64,000 nucleotides of DNA from Trogon surrucura (lineage: Eukaryota > Chordata > Aves > Trogoniformes > Trogonidae): NCBI GenBank assembly GCA_020746105.1, contig CM036636.1, forward strand, positions 7,812,001-7,876,000. Reading direction: 5' to 3'. The notes under the pieces were generated by a model. It worked only from the letters and a program-made list of their open reading frames with translations, ran no database searches and was not told the origin of the DNA. The translations under genes and the position numbers were made by a program. Below, one piece after another: positions 37,201 to 53,552 of this stretch; the first letter of the stretch is position 1, and each line of letters starts with the position of its first letter.

Positions 37201-40200
37201 AGACTTTTATGACAAGAATTTAGAAAATATGTTAATAAATACTTACGGAAGTCAATCTACAGGACCAGTTATGTCTGGAGAGGTTTTCTCCAACAGATTC
37301 TCCAGGTGAACTGATTGCTGAAACCCTGAAGTAAAGAACTCAGAATGCTCTCAGGCTTTCTGGTTAATGCAGTCACAAACAAAAAAATGAGAAAGCTGGG
37401 ACATAAAATAACAGAAAGTTGAGAATCCGAGCTGAAATTGCATTGTGAGAGCTGAAAGTGATGCTCAGCCCCTTCTTACCAATAGGAGGGTAGTGAAAAG
37501 ATAGCATTGCTGATTGATTCTTGACATTTGCTTCTTAGGGTCATTCTCTTTCTCTCTCTTTGTGGGTGGCTCATTCACTGCAAAGGAGACTCTTTCCAGC
37601 TTTGCTTATAACTGTTTTGACTTCAGATTTTCACCTGCTTTACCTGTTAGGTTCAGTATTGTTGAACACCTTGTATAGCTGTAGTTTTATAGCTGTACTT
37701 TATGATTTTTTCGTTTCCTGCGTGCCACAGGTGCTGTAAGTTTGCAGTTTCTCTCGCAGTGCCTCTAGTTTTGGGTATTCATGATCACTTTGAGGACATT
37801 GGCACGATGCTGTCTGAGTACAAAGGCTGCGTGATGATATTACGTGATCAGTTCTGCAGAATGTAATTTAAAAATACCTGACCGCTAGAGCTTATTTTCA
37901 GCAACCTGTCCCTCATCAGTCAGACATCAAGACCATTAGAAGTAATTCGCACCAAATTATGATTGATATCCTTGTTCTTGCAATCGGCCAGTTTAGAGCA
38001 ATCTCTCCATTTTGGCAGTGGGTTATCCATCACACTTAGCATCTTCTGGGGTGTTCGTCTTGGAAAGCCACTTTAAAACTCTTGAGGGAAGTTATATCAG
38101 AAAGAAGGGGTTTGTGTGTTTGTAGAAACATTCCCAAATACACCAGTTTCCTACACAGATGATTTGAGTAAAGCAAAATTACTGCATCTTCCTAGCTTGA
38201 TAAAGGTGAGCTGTTCACTTTGTAACTTCCTTTCCTTCTCCTTTTGTATCCCAGGGATGCAACCAGTGGATCATGTGTGCTTTGACCAGACAAAGAATGA
38301 AATAACAGAGGATCAGTGGTGTCTGGAGCTGCCACAGCCCCTTTCAGAGCACAAGCCCTGTGCCATGGAGCCATGCCTGTACAGGTTGGTGTTCCTGGAA
38401 GCTCAGATGAATTCTTGCTTCACTTGTCCTTTCTCTGCCAACTAACCCAGTCTCTGCGGTCTCATTTGCATCGTGCAAAGTGAAAAACGGAGAGTTGTGT
38501 GGTAATTTCTCCCTAATTATAATGGCGTGGAGGATCCCAAATGATGTTCTGTCTTTCCTGGTCCCATGAGGTAATTGAGTTGTCAACTGAATGAATGGGA
38601 AATAGTCCTTCCACTATTTCACAGGAGTCTTCTAAATGAATACAGTTAGAGAGCATGGCCAGAAGAAGACGTCTGCTCATATCCTTTCCAAGATTGTGTC
38701 AACAGAGATTGGATCTTACTCTGGAGGAGACCCTCCTGTTAATTAGACTGGAAAGAGGACTGAGCCAAGCCTGCCCAGATATTGATCTCGTAGGCATTTT
38801 AGTGTTTAATGAAAAGTGGTTACACTGTGAACTAAACTCTAAGCTTAGGTGCTCTTTGCCCTAGAGAGCAGTCACTGCAAGCACTTGAGTTTCCAGCAGT
38901 TGTCCTCAGTCACATACAGACAAGGCTCTTGAAGCAGAGAAGCCGAATACTCTGTATGACCCTTTTCTGTAATCAGTGGCATAATAAACCTCCACGATCC
39001 AGATGAAAAATAGCGTGATACAATTACTTCCCATTTAGGTGGAAGATGTCTCAGATAGGCGAATGCTCTGCTGTCTGTGGAACTGGAGTTGCCCAGCAGA
39101 ATCTGACCTGTGTTCAGTTTCGTGATGGACTGGAGACTGTTGTGGATGACAGCTTGTGCCCGGCAGAAGAAAAGCCCCTCTCCGTTGTGCCGTGTGTGGT
39201 TAATGTCTGCCCTTTAGGCTGGGACAAAGTGAGTTCACTGGCTTGGCTTATTTCCAGAGTCTTACTGTGGGAGCTTTGCACTTGTGATTCACAGGGGGCT
39301 ACCAGCTAAGAACCACCTTACTGCTGGAGTCTGGGAGGGTGGTTTACACCAAGGATGTCTGCCCTGTCAGAGGTTCATCCTGTCACTTTAGACAGCTCTG
39401 TCCCTCTTAGTGCTGCTGAATTTGTCAGTTCATAGTGGTGGTTTGTTTAGGGCAGCTGTTGATTATGTTCTCTCTTCATTTCACCTCGTAGAGTCCAACA
39501 AAACCAGAAACAGAAATAACTCCTGGCCACAAGGAAGTACCTCAGTGGCAAACAGAGAGGTTCTGACATGATAGGGAGGATTGTTAGCGTGGAAGAGGGC
39601 TTCTCAGCACAGCATCACTGGTCCAAATCCATACTGGGGAGCCACTGCCAGGTTTACTTTTGCAGATGGGGGAGGTACTGCTTTAGGCATCTCCAGTCTC
39701 AGGTATCTCTTTTCAGGTAGTCTGAATTAGGAGGGTCTTGGCTGTTGGATGTCCTTAGCTATTCGTGATACTTATGTGTTCTGCAAAAATGGAGAAAGTG
39801 CTTGAATGTGCCTCTTTCTTCAGTGACAGCAACTATGTTGTAGGCTTGATCTGGAGAATCCCCCAGCTTCATTAGACCAGGACTGGTGTGGAAAGCAGGT
39901 GCCAATGTCAGTCTGGGTCTTTTTGCTCTGTTCTGAGGAGGAAGATGCACACTTGCTTCAGACTTCAGAGTCACTTGGCCATACCCAGTTGGAAAATCGG
40001 ACTGTATATGTCTGGAGCCCTCGAGCTGGAGAGTGTTCTGTCTCCTGTGGTAGAGGTGAGATCTTCCAGTGCTGCAGGAAAATGTTACTTGGCTGTAGGT
40101 GTGAGCTTAATGCCTGGGAACCTCAGGGACCTGGTCTAAGTGCATGTGTAGCTATGACCACAATGTTTTTTTGAGTCTGGAAGAGGCAAGGGGGCCTGAC

Positions 40201-43200
40201 TTAGAGATGGAATAGTTGGGAGAGCTGACTGGCTGCTGCTGCGCATCAGCGTTGAGGGAGATGAGTGCAATAAGTGTGCCTGGGGCTTGGGCAGAGTTGG
40301 GCTTGTTTTGTACGTGCAGATGTAACTGACACTGCTTGGCTTATTTTCAACCCTTGCGTGCATGCCATGCAGTAAGATCACTTCCCTTGCTAGGTAAGAC
40401 TCAGCTACAGTATGTTTGTGTGGCTTTTGACACCAAAGAAGAAACCCAAGAAGAAAACTGTCATCCGGTGCCAAAGCCAGAGAGCAGGACGGAAGTCTGC
40501 GACCTCAGTCCCTGCCCACCAAGGTAAAGCAGTTATGAGGAGACAACGAGCCCGGGAGAGGTCTTTCCTTCCTCTCTCTGTCTCCAGATAGAGTAAGGGT
40601 CGAGCTGTGGGACTGGAAGGCCACTTTCATCTGAACTTCTTTTACATGCTCCCAGGATGAAGTATGTTGGGTCGGTTTCTGATCTGATCGTTCAAAGGGG
40701 GATGTGCGTTTTGAAGGGAGATAAGATTGTTTCTGCAGCTAAGCCTGTCTATGTCACCCTGGGAAAGACTGTAATGGACACTGAGTCTCAATGTAAATTT
40801 TAAGTCTGTGAGCTTCTTGCAAAATGCGAATCCCTTCTGTTTGGGTCCAAATCCAAACCTGATCCAGACTGCCACGCCTTGTTTCAAAGGCTGCTGTGTG
40901 AGTGCTCTAGGCAGCAAAGCATGTGAGGCAGAGGGGTGAAGAAAGCTGCAGAGAAGCAGAAGGGGGAAGGATGAGCGAGTTAGAGCGCATTTTCTACAGT
41001 GAGTGATAGCAGAGGGTGGGGATTCATCACTAACTTAATTTTTCCTCCTCCATGTCCTCTGTCAGATGGAAGGTAACCCCAGCTGGCCCCTGTTCCTCCA
41101 GCTGTGGGCTTGGCTTAGCTGTTCAACTGGTCACCTGTGTGCAGATTCACCAGGGCAAGGAGATTCTGCTGGAGGAACATTTGTGTCCTGTGGCGGAGAA
41201 GCCTCTTACCAGCATCCCCTGTGTCATCCGAATGTGCTCTTACGAATGGAGCTTCAGCGAGTGGACAGAGGTATTTGCTCCTGTTCAAATGCAGCTCTTG
41301 GTGTCTAATGCAATGGTTTTATAACATTCCCTTCCCTAAAGCATGCAAGAGAGAAATACCACTTGTGCCTTGTATATTTACATCAGCAAGGCCTTTGACA
41401 CCGTCTCCCACAGCATCCTCATAGGTAAACTGAGGAAGTGTGGTCTGGATGACCAAGTAGTGAGGTGGGTCGAGAACTGGTTGAAGGGAAGAAGCCAGAG
41501 GGTTGTGGTCAATGGGGCCGAGTCTGGCTGGATGCCTGTGTCTAGTGGGGTCCCTCAGGGGTCAGTGCTTGGGCCGGTGCTGTTTAATATATTCATCAAT
41601 GATCTGGATGAGGGATTAGAGAATGTTGTCAGCAAGTTTGCTGATGATACGAAGTTGGGGGGAGTGGTTGACACACCAGAAGGCTGTGCTGCCATTCAGA
41701 GAGACCTGGACAGGCTGGAGGGCTGGGCGGGGAGAAATCTTATGAAGTTTAATAAGGGCAAGTGTAGAGTTTTGCACTTGGGAAAAAATAACCCCATGTG
41801 CCAATATAGGTTGGGGACTGCCCTGCTGGAGAGCAGTGCAGGGGAAAGGGACCTGGGGGTTCTAGTGGACAGCAGGATGGCCATGAGCCAGCAGTGTGCC
41901 CTCGTGGCCAAGAAGGCCAATGGCATCCTGGGGTGTATTAGAAGGGGAGTAGCAAGTAGGTCAAGAGAGGTCCTCCTGCCCCTCTACTCTGCCCTGGTGA
42001 GGCCGCATCTGGAATATTGTGTCCAGTTCTGGGCCCCTCAGTTCAAGAAGGACAGGGAGCTGCTTGAGAGAGTCCAGCGTAGAGCCACAAAGATGGTGAA
42101 GGGAGTGGAACATCTCCCTTATGAGGAAAGGCTGAAGGAGCTGGATCTCTTTAGCTTGGAGAAGAGGAGGCTGAGGGGTGACCTCATCAATGTTTATAAA
42201 TATGTCAAGGGGGAATGTCAGGAGGATGGAGCCAGGCTCTTTTCAGCGGCGTCCACTGACAGGACAAGGGGCAATGGGTGGAAGCTGGAACACAGGAGGT
42301 TCCAGAAAAATATGAGGAAAAACTTTTTCACTGTGAGGGTGACTGAGCACTGGAACAGGCTGCCTAGGGAGGTTGTGGAATCTCCATCTCTTGAGACATT
42401 CAAAACCCGCCTGGACGCGTTCCTGTGCGCTCTAGTGTAGGTGATCCTGCTCTGGCAGGGGGGTTGGACTAGATGATCTTTGAGGTCCCTTCCAACCTTT
42501 AACATTCTGTGATTCTGTGATTCTGTGATTTACTTCCCACAGAAATGCTCAGCTGTTCACAGAGATGTTTTCCAGCCTTTCCACTGCCCTGTTTTGAGCA
42601 GCCGTAGGTCTGCTCCCCACCTTTCTCAGCTAAGATTTTGGCTGCAGTTTAAAATTGGTCCTTGGCATGTTTTCTCCTGGAACGCAGATCTTTTGGGATT
42701 TTTTAGGACGTGGTTCTGCAAGTCAGAGATACAGTTTGAAGATCCACTGGGAGGTGGGCCATCTTATAGCTGATGAAATGAAAGCACTGGAAGGGCCAGT
42801 GGCAGAACAGCGTCAGTGAACAGTGATTAGTCCTTTGGATCATGCCTGAGTCAAAAAATGAGTTTATTTCTAAATACCAACTAAAACACACGTATAAAGG
42901 CCTGTGGTTTTCTGCTTCCGCAGTGTTCAACGTCGTGTGGGAATGGCATTCAGACACGGCAGGATTTCTGCCTCAACCCGCTAACCCGTAAGCACGTGAA
43001 CCCCATCTTCTGCAGACACTTCCCCAAGGCCATTGTGGTACGTGGCTGCTCCGCAGGGCCCTGTCCTGAGCAGGTGGTGGGCACCCGATTCCCTGGAGCA
43101 CAACTGCAGACAGTGACACCAGCTGCTCATCTGACGGCAGCTGCAACTGCCAAAGAGGCGAGATACAAGGACCTGGTTCTGCCTCCATCTCCTGTGCCTC

Positions 43201-45363
43201 AGGAGCAGACAAAGACCAGTGGAGGTGAGGAGGACACTACCAAAAGGTAGGCATAGGTGCTTACTGTGTGCAGCTGGATTGTGGTGACCCTAGTTCTGTA
43301 CAGGGACAGGAGCATGGGAAGGGGACTCCTGCTTAGGAGGGACAACATGCTCTTCTTTCCAGCATGCTCTCAGGTGTCCATGTTATCTGAGTCAGGAACA
43401 GTGACTCGCTTCCCTGGGCTTCCCAAAGCTCTTCTGACTTGGGACTCTTCCTGTGCTCCACCCAGAAGGTGGGCACACTGTTGCCACTTGTCTGCCAACC
43501 GTGCCACGAAGGGAACAGGGGCTGTTTCTTGGCAGCTGTAGTTCCTTCTGGATGTGTTTCTCATCTGCCTCTGCTGTGCAGGTGTCTGTGGAAAGCTCTT
43601 TCTTAATGCCACCGGGGTCATCAGCATGATGGGGCTAGAGAGCAGCGACTGCACTGTGGCCATCGGACGTCCTCTCGGGGAGGAGATAACAGTCACCGTC
43701 CTGGAGAGCTCCCTCAACTGCAGTGCAGGTACTGCCCAGGGCATGCTGGGACTCGCCTGGCCCTTTGGGACATCTGCATCTTTCTTGCCCGTGTGATTTG
43801 GGTGCCCTGAAAGGGTTTTGGTACCTTGGAACCTGTGTAATCTCTGAAACCATTTTAGAAGTTTTTCTGTCCCACCAAGTTGTTGCCAGATGGGACTAAA
43901 TGAAGATGCTGCCTTTCCTCCCTCTACATCATGGTTTCTTACCCATTTTGTTGGTAGATATGAGATGAAAGGAGTTTACAGGGTTAAAGTAGATCCTTGC
44001 TTTGGCCTGTTACAAACTCTAATATACCCTCTTGCTGGAATCAATACAGTTAGATCAGTTAGCTGGACTGTTTTCATGACAGGTTTTGATAAGATATGGA
44101 CAAGATACAGAAATTACTCGAATCCAGACCTATATCAGATAGGTTTCAGCCTTTTACTTGCAGTAAAACTGTTTCTAGTCCCTGTGCTCTCCCATTCCAG
44201 GTGAGGTAGTGCTCTTCTCTGGGCGAATGATGTGGCGGACGGGCTGCCGGAAGCTCCCGTTGTCACTGATCAATTCCAGAACGAACACGCTGATTGTGAA
44301 ACAGCGTGTTTTGCTGCCAGGAAATGGGGTCATTCTTCAGTACAACAGCAGAAATGCAACTAAAAAATATTACCAAGGTACTTTACTGAATCCTTTGCTA
44401 TTGCTTTAGATTAAGGCACCCATGACAGGGCCCGTAGAGTTCCACAGGTCACGGTTGCTTATGGAAATCTGTGGAAACCTTCCTTCCTTTTTAGCAGCTA
44501 ATAAGCACCTTCTTGAGAAGTGATGGAATTAATATTACTTGTGGACTACCCCTCTGTTCTAAAAGCAAGGCCCCTGCAGGTGTTTGCTCATGCTTGGAGG
44601 TTCCCAGATGAAAATCCTTCGAGAAACTTTCCTGCCTGTGTTTAGTTTAAATTATTTCTTTCTTGGAGATGCTGGACACTTCTGTAAATCATTTTCTTTC
44701 CTGCTCCCTTTTTTTTTTTTTTCCTCTCAGACTGTGACAAGCAGCTGTTTGGTCCCCAAGGGGAAATAGTGAATCCTGTGCAATTGCCTGATGAGATGCA
44801 AGAAGTGGTGTGTCGGACCTTCATCAACGTGGCTCCTCGGCATCGCATCGCTATCCGCGCCCTGTATGTTGACCTGGGCAATAAGAGCAACCAGACACAT
44901 TTTAATTACATCCTGGTGAGTCAGAAACCTAAAGGGGATGATTGGGATGGGAATGGACTCATCTGCTCATTAGAGATTTCCATCCAGGTGCGAAGTTCAG
45001 TCACAAATCCTAGAGGATCAGACTCTGATCTCTGTTATGTAAACGTAGATGTGAATGAGCGCTGCTGATGTCCACTGTATTTCTTCTAACCTTTGGATAA
45101 GGCACCTTCTGCCCCTGAGTGACCAATTTGCCAGTCCCCAGTATTTTGTGGGTCCTTCACTTGTAGACTGTTACGCTACAATGGTTTGGTCTTTCTTTAT
45201 GTAGGTCCGTGATGTAAGCACCATGAAGACGATGGTGTTCCACGGGAAGCAACAATTCTTCTGGCAATCAACGGGAAGCCAAGCTGAGATTGAATTTCAT
45301 GGAAATTTTAAGGAACACCAAACCAGCTTCTGGGCTGAATACCATGCTATTGAGCCCAAGTAA
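25287..45363 (+). CDS. ADAMTS13: ADAMTS13, von Willebrand factor-cleaving metalloprotease
   Basis: Secreted zinc protease that cleaves von Willebrand factor in plasma. Exons: 25287-25361, 25688-25754, 26597-26880, 27078-27219, 27383 (or 27380)-27519, 28334-28417, 28503-28627, 29403-29549, 29875-30009, 30558-30708, 31375-31479, 31944-32095, 32215-32278, 32824-32950, 33169-33317, 34646-34766, 35475-35555, 35819-36000, 36444-36579, 38255-38384, 39039-39228, 39938-40055, 40394-40523, 41066-41270, 42924-43224, 43582-43728, 44201-44377, 44731-44915, 45205-45363. The frame is continuous: 1401 residues (human 1427). Order: signal peptide (1 to about 20), a long Cys-rich prodomain ending QKR (to 199), protease with HEIGHSLGIPHD (349-360) and Met-turn IMGSAG, disintegrin-like (about 399-484), TSP1-1 (about 485-556), Cys-rich, spacer (about 690-810), five more TSP1 repeats, and two CUB domains from about 1180. 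The two CUB domains are specific to ADAMTS13 in its family. Oddities: the prodomain is far longer than human, there are six TSP1 repeats rather than eight, and the RGD is replaced. The exon 4/5 junction is the least certain. Confidence 0.95.
27641..27680 (+). repeat. Short 10-bp tandem repeat in ADAMTS13 intron 5
   Basis: Four head-to-tail copies of GTTACCTGTG/GTTACCTGCG, with the ninth base alternating T/C (the last copy ends GCT), so the array can also be read as two 20-bp units. It starts about 120 bp after the exon 5 donor. Confidence 0.85.
36580..38254 (+). other. ADAMTS13: ADAMTS13 intron 19, no gene content seen
   Basis: The longest ADAMTS13 intron, 1.7 kb, separating the two halves of the second TSP1 repeat. 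It is AT-richer than its surroundings. I found no extra TSP1-like exon (no CSxxCGxG codon pattern in frame) and no clear CR1. Confidence 0.55.
41370..42531 (+). mobile_element. CR1 retrotransposon, 5'-truncated, sense orientation in ADAMTS13 intron 24
   Basis: A non-LTR element with the CR1 3' end: GGGGGGTTGGACTAGATGATC, then GAGGTCCCTTCCAAC, then direct repeats of ATTCTGTG at 42508-42531. It begins inside the reverse-transcriptase domain, the usual 5' truncation, at roughly 41370 where the translation becomes recognisable ([13 protein letters not shown]). It sits in the same orientation as ADAMTS13, between exons 24 and 25. I could not identify a target-site duplication. Confidence 0.93.
41385..42440 (+). 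pseudogene. Remnant CR1 ORF2 with reverse-transcriptase core, uninterrupted
   Basis: About 350 codons stay open without a stop or frameshift to TAG at 42438. Visible reverse-transcriptase landmarks are KAFDTVSHS (motif A region with catalytic Asp), [19 protein letters not shown] (motif B), and [10 protein letters not shown] (motif C, the YxDD equivalent as FADD), followed by the CR1 C-terminal segment with [26 protein letters not shown] and [14 protein letters not shown]. The endonuclease domain, ORF1 and the start of ORF2 are missing, so it cannot be autonomous. The ATG at 41343 lies in host intron sequence and is coincidental. Confidence 0.88.
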
Positions 45364-45909
45364 AAGAGGCCAGGGCCACTGCTCAGAGAAAGGCCGTGGT
45401 CTGGTCACACAAGTCATTTAATGTTTTCGCAGCTGCTTCCCCACCTAGTGAGTAAGAATGATGATATTTACTGACTCCTTTGTGATCTCAGTTAATATTT
45501 ATAAAGATTATTCAAAAGATAGGTAACTACCAAATGTTTAGCAAATAGTTCTTGTAGGGATTTGCTATCTCTGCTGACTGGTATTAATGCAGTTTACATG
45601 TCTGCAGTTGGTGACTTGGACACTGAAGTCTTGGGGTCCTCTTTCTTTAACAGGCTTGACTTTTTAGGACAGTCACTTTGTTTTTTAGTGGCTCAGTGTC
45701 CCATTGTAATCCTCTGTATACCACGTGTAGCTACAATTATGGTTTAGCCACTAAGTTTTCTCTCCTGCAGTGTAAAGGCCCCTTAAAACTGAGCCCCACT
45801 GAAATTCTGGGTTGTTATAAAGAAGGCAAAGATGTATACGAGGACAAAGTGCTAGCGCAACATGAGTAGAGACATGTGTGAGGGCAAGGCAGTTATTTGC
45901 CCAGGAGGG

Positions 45910-46095
45910 TAGTGCAACGTTAAGACAGGCTGCTCAGGCAGTAGGTGGAATCGCCATCCTTGAATGTTTTCAGGAGTTAGCTAGAGCGAGGCACTGCTGA
46001 CCTGTCAAGCCCTGGTCAGAGCTGACTTTGTATGGGAGGACTAAATGACATCCAGGGGTCCTTCCACAGCCACCCCTTCTGTGGTTCTACTGTTA
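45910..46095 (+). mobile_element. Old, diverged CR1 3' fragment in the ADAMTS13 3' region
   Basis: Weak but collinear resemblance to a CR1 3' end: a form of AGGTGGTGGAATCTCCATCC near 45940, a form of TTTTCAAGA near 45968, then GGACTAAATGAC followed by CCAGGGGTCCTTCCACAGCC and TTCTGTGGTTCTAC. It lies between the ADAMTS13 stop and its first AATAAA, so it may be part of the 3' UTR. High divergence marks it as older than the copy in intron 24. Confidence 0.6.
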
Positions 46096-46135
46096 TATAT
46101 CTGACAATGATACCAGTACTTCTTTTCTATGGGAA

Positions 46136-46498
46136 AATAAAAGAATTCGGTCTTTTAGTGATGGGTTTGGTGCAAAGACTCGGATAAGAACAGTAGCTGT
46201 GCTGTTAATCTACTCACATCTTCATCTCACAGGAACTGTGCAATGAGAGATTGTTGAGACTCCACGATACAAGTTGTAGAACGAAGAGATATTCTAGAGC
46301 AGTGACAAGTTATTCACTCAAGCTTGATTTAAATACATTTTTTAGGTTGTCTTTATTTAATATCTTGAACATTGGACTTGCTTCGGTCCAAATCTGTCAT
46401 CCTCCTCAAAATCACAATATACTGCTTAAGGGGTCTTTTCCACACCTGGAGCCTGGCTGGACACATCTGCCCTTGCTCTTCACGCTGGATGCAATAAA
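46136..46498 (+). terminator. ADAMTS13: Candidate ADAMTS13 polyadenylation signals
   Basis: AATAAA occurs at 46136-46141 and 46493-46498, 0.8 and 1.1 kb after the stop codon at 45361-45363. Both precede the CACFD1 CpG island at about 47250. Which is used cannot be told from sequence. Confidence 0.4.
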
Positions 46499-47249
46499 TG
46501 ATTCTGCCTGGGCAGTATTAACCCTCCTTCTGCTTTCTTTCAGTTGAATTCTCTGACTTCTTTTTTACAACTGCAAAATTTTATTTTCTTCTGTCTTTTT
46601 AATAGTTGTTTTTTTGCTGGTTAAGCCTGGAGTTTTTTGCTTGCCAGCCTCCAGATTTACGTTCCATTCCTGGAGGAGCTAGAAAGTAGATTCTGGAAGC
46701 GAGATCCTCTAGGAGCTGGATGTGTCAGCTTATCCCACTGCAGTGCGTGGGTGATGCAGACACCGGGCCTTCGTTTCCTGTCTAACAGGAGATGTTAATG
46801 AAAAGACGTCCTTTTCTCTTAATCCTTTTTTGGTAACCTCTTAGCAGATGGGATCTGTCTTCCCGCTCTGCTCTGGATCGCAAGTCTCACTGCGATTTAT
46901 TGTTCCAGATCAACTATGCAGAGTCTCTGGTCTGTAGGGATGGGCTCTGGTTACTGACTCTGTGCTCCATGTTGTTTGCAAAAAACACAGCTGTTGTCTT
47001 TATAATTTAAGAGAATTAAGGCCATTTCCCAGTACCGCTTGTGTGGATACCAGCGCGTTGCTAACTGGGTCATCTCTGGCTTGCAAAGTCCTGCTCATAC
47101 TCGCGTTTTCTAGGGTGAAACCTAATTCCGTTCAGACTGAGGGAAGCATTCCCCTCTTACCTCCAGAATTTTATGACACTGTTAAATTCCTTTTAATGCA
47201 AAACCTCATATTTTGCTTTCTTCCGAGCATGCTCTGCCTGCCTGGATCT

Positions 47250-47716
47250 GACCAGCATCCAGCCCTTCGCCGGGGAAGCGGGACCCCGAGCTCCCGCGCA
47301 CCCCCAGACCCTGGTGCGGAGCGTGTGCCCGCGCCGCCGCTTATGAATATGTACACGATGGGATCTGCCCACCGGCCTTTTAATTCCAGTGACATCAAAG
47401 CCCTGCCTGCTTGGAGGAGGGGACCCACAATGCAATACGCAGGCAGACGTGGAGGCAGCTCCCCGGGCCGCTGGCATCGCTGCTGCAGGCACAGACCTTC
47501 CATTGTCAGCCCTGGGGGGCCGCCGGGGGCCAGGCCCTGCGTGGGGGTGCGGCGAGAGGCTCGGCAGCTGCGGGGTTGGGTTTAGGGGCTGGCTGGAGGA
47601 GCGGGGTACGGGGTTGGGTGGGTGAGTGTAACCTGGGGGTGTTGGGGGGGGGAATCCTGCGCTGCTGGGGCTCAGGCGGGGAGCGGGGCGCTGCCCCCTG
47701 ACCCCCTGGGAGCGCG
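47250..47716 (+). promoter_or_regulatory. CACFD1: CpG-island promoter and 5' UTR region of CACFD1
   Basis: GC content and CpG frequency rise sharply from about 47250 and remain high through CACFD1 exon 1. No TATA box is obvious near the ATG. The transcription start probably lies within the few hundred bases upstream of 47717. Confidence 0.6.

Positions 47717-53552
<5,836 letters not shown>

Noticed and set aside
41343-41384. ATG at 41343 as start of a functional CR1 protein
   Set aside because: The first 14 codons are not recognisable CR1 sequence; the element is 5'-truncated, so this is a fortuitous start in intron DNA.
43225-43250. Second possible donor (GTAGGC) after ADAMTS13 exon 25
   Set aside because: It would shift the frame into exon 26; the donor after 43224 keeps it.
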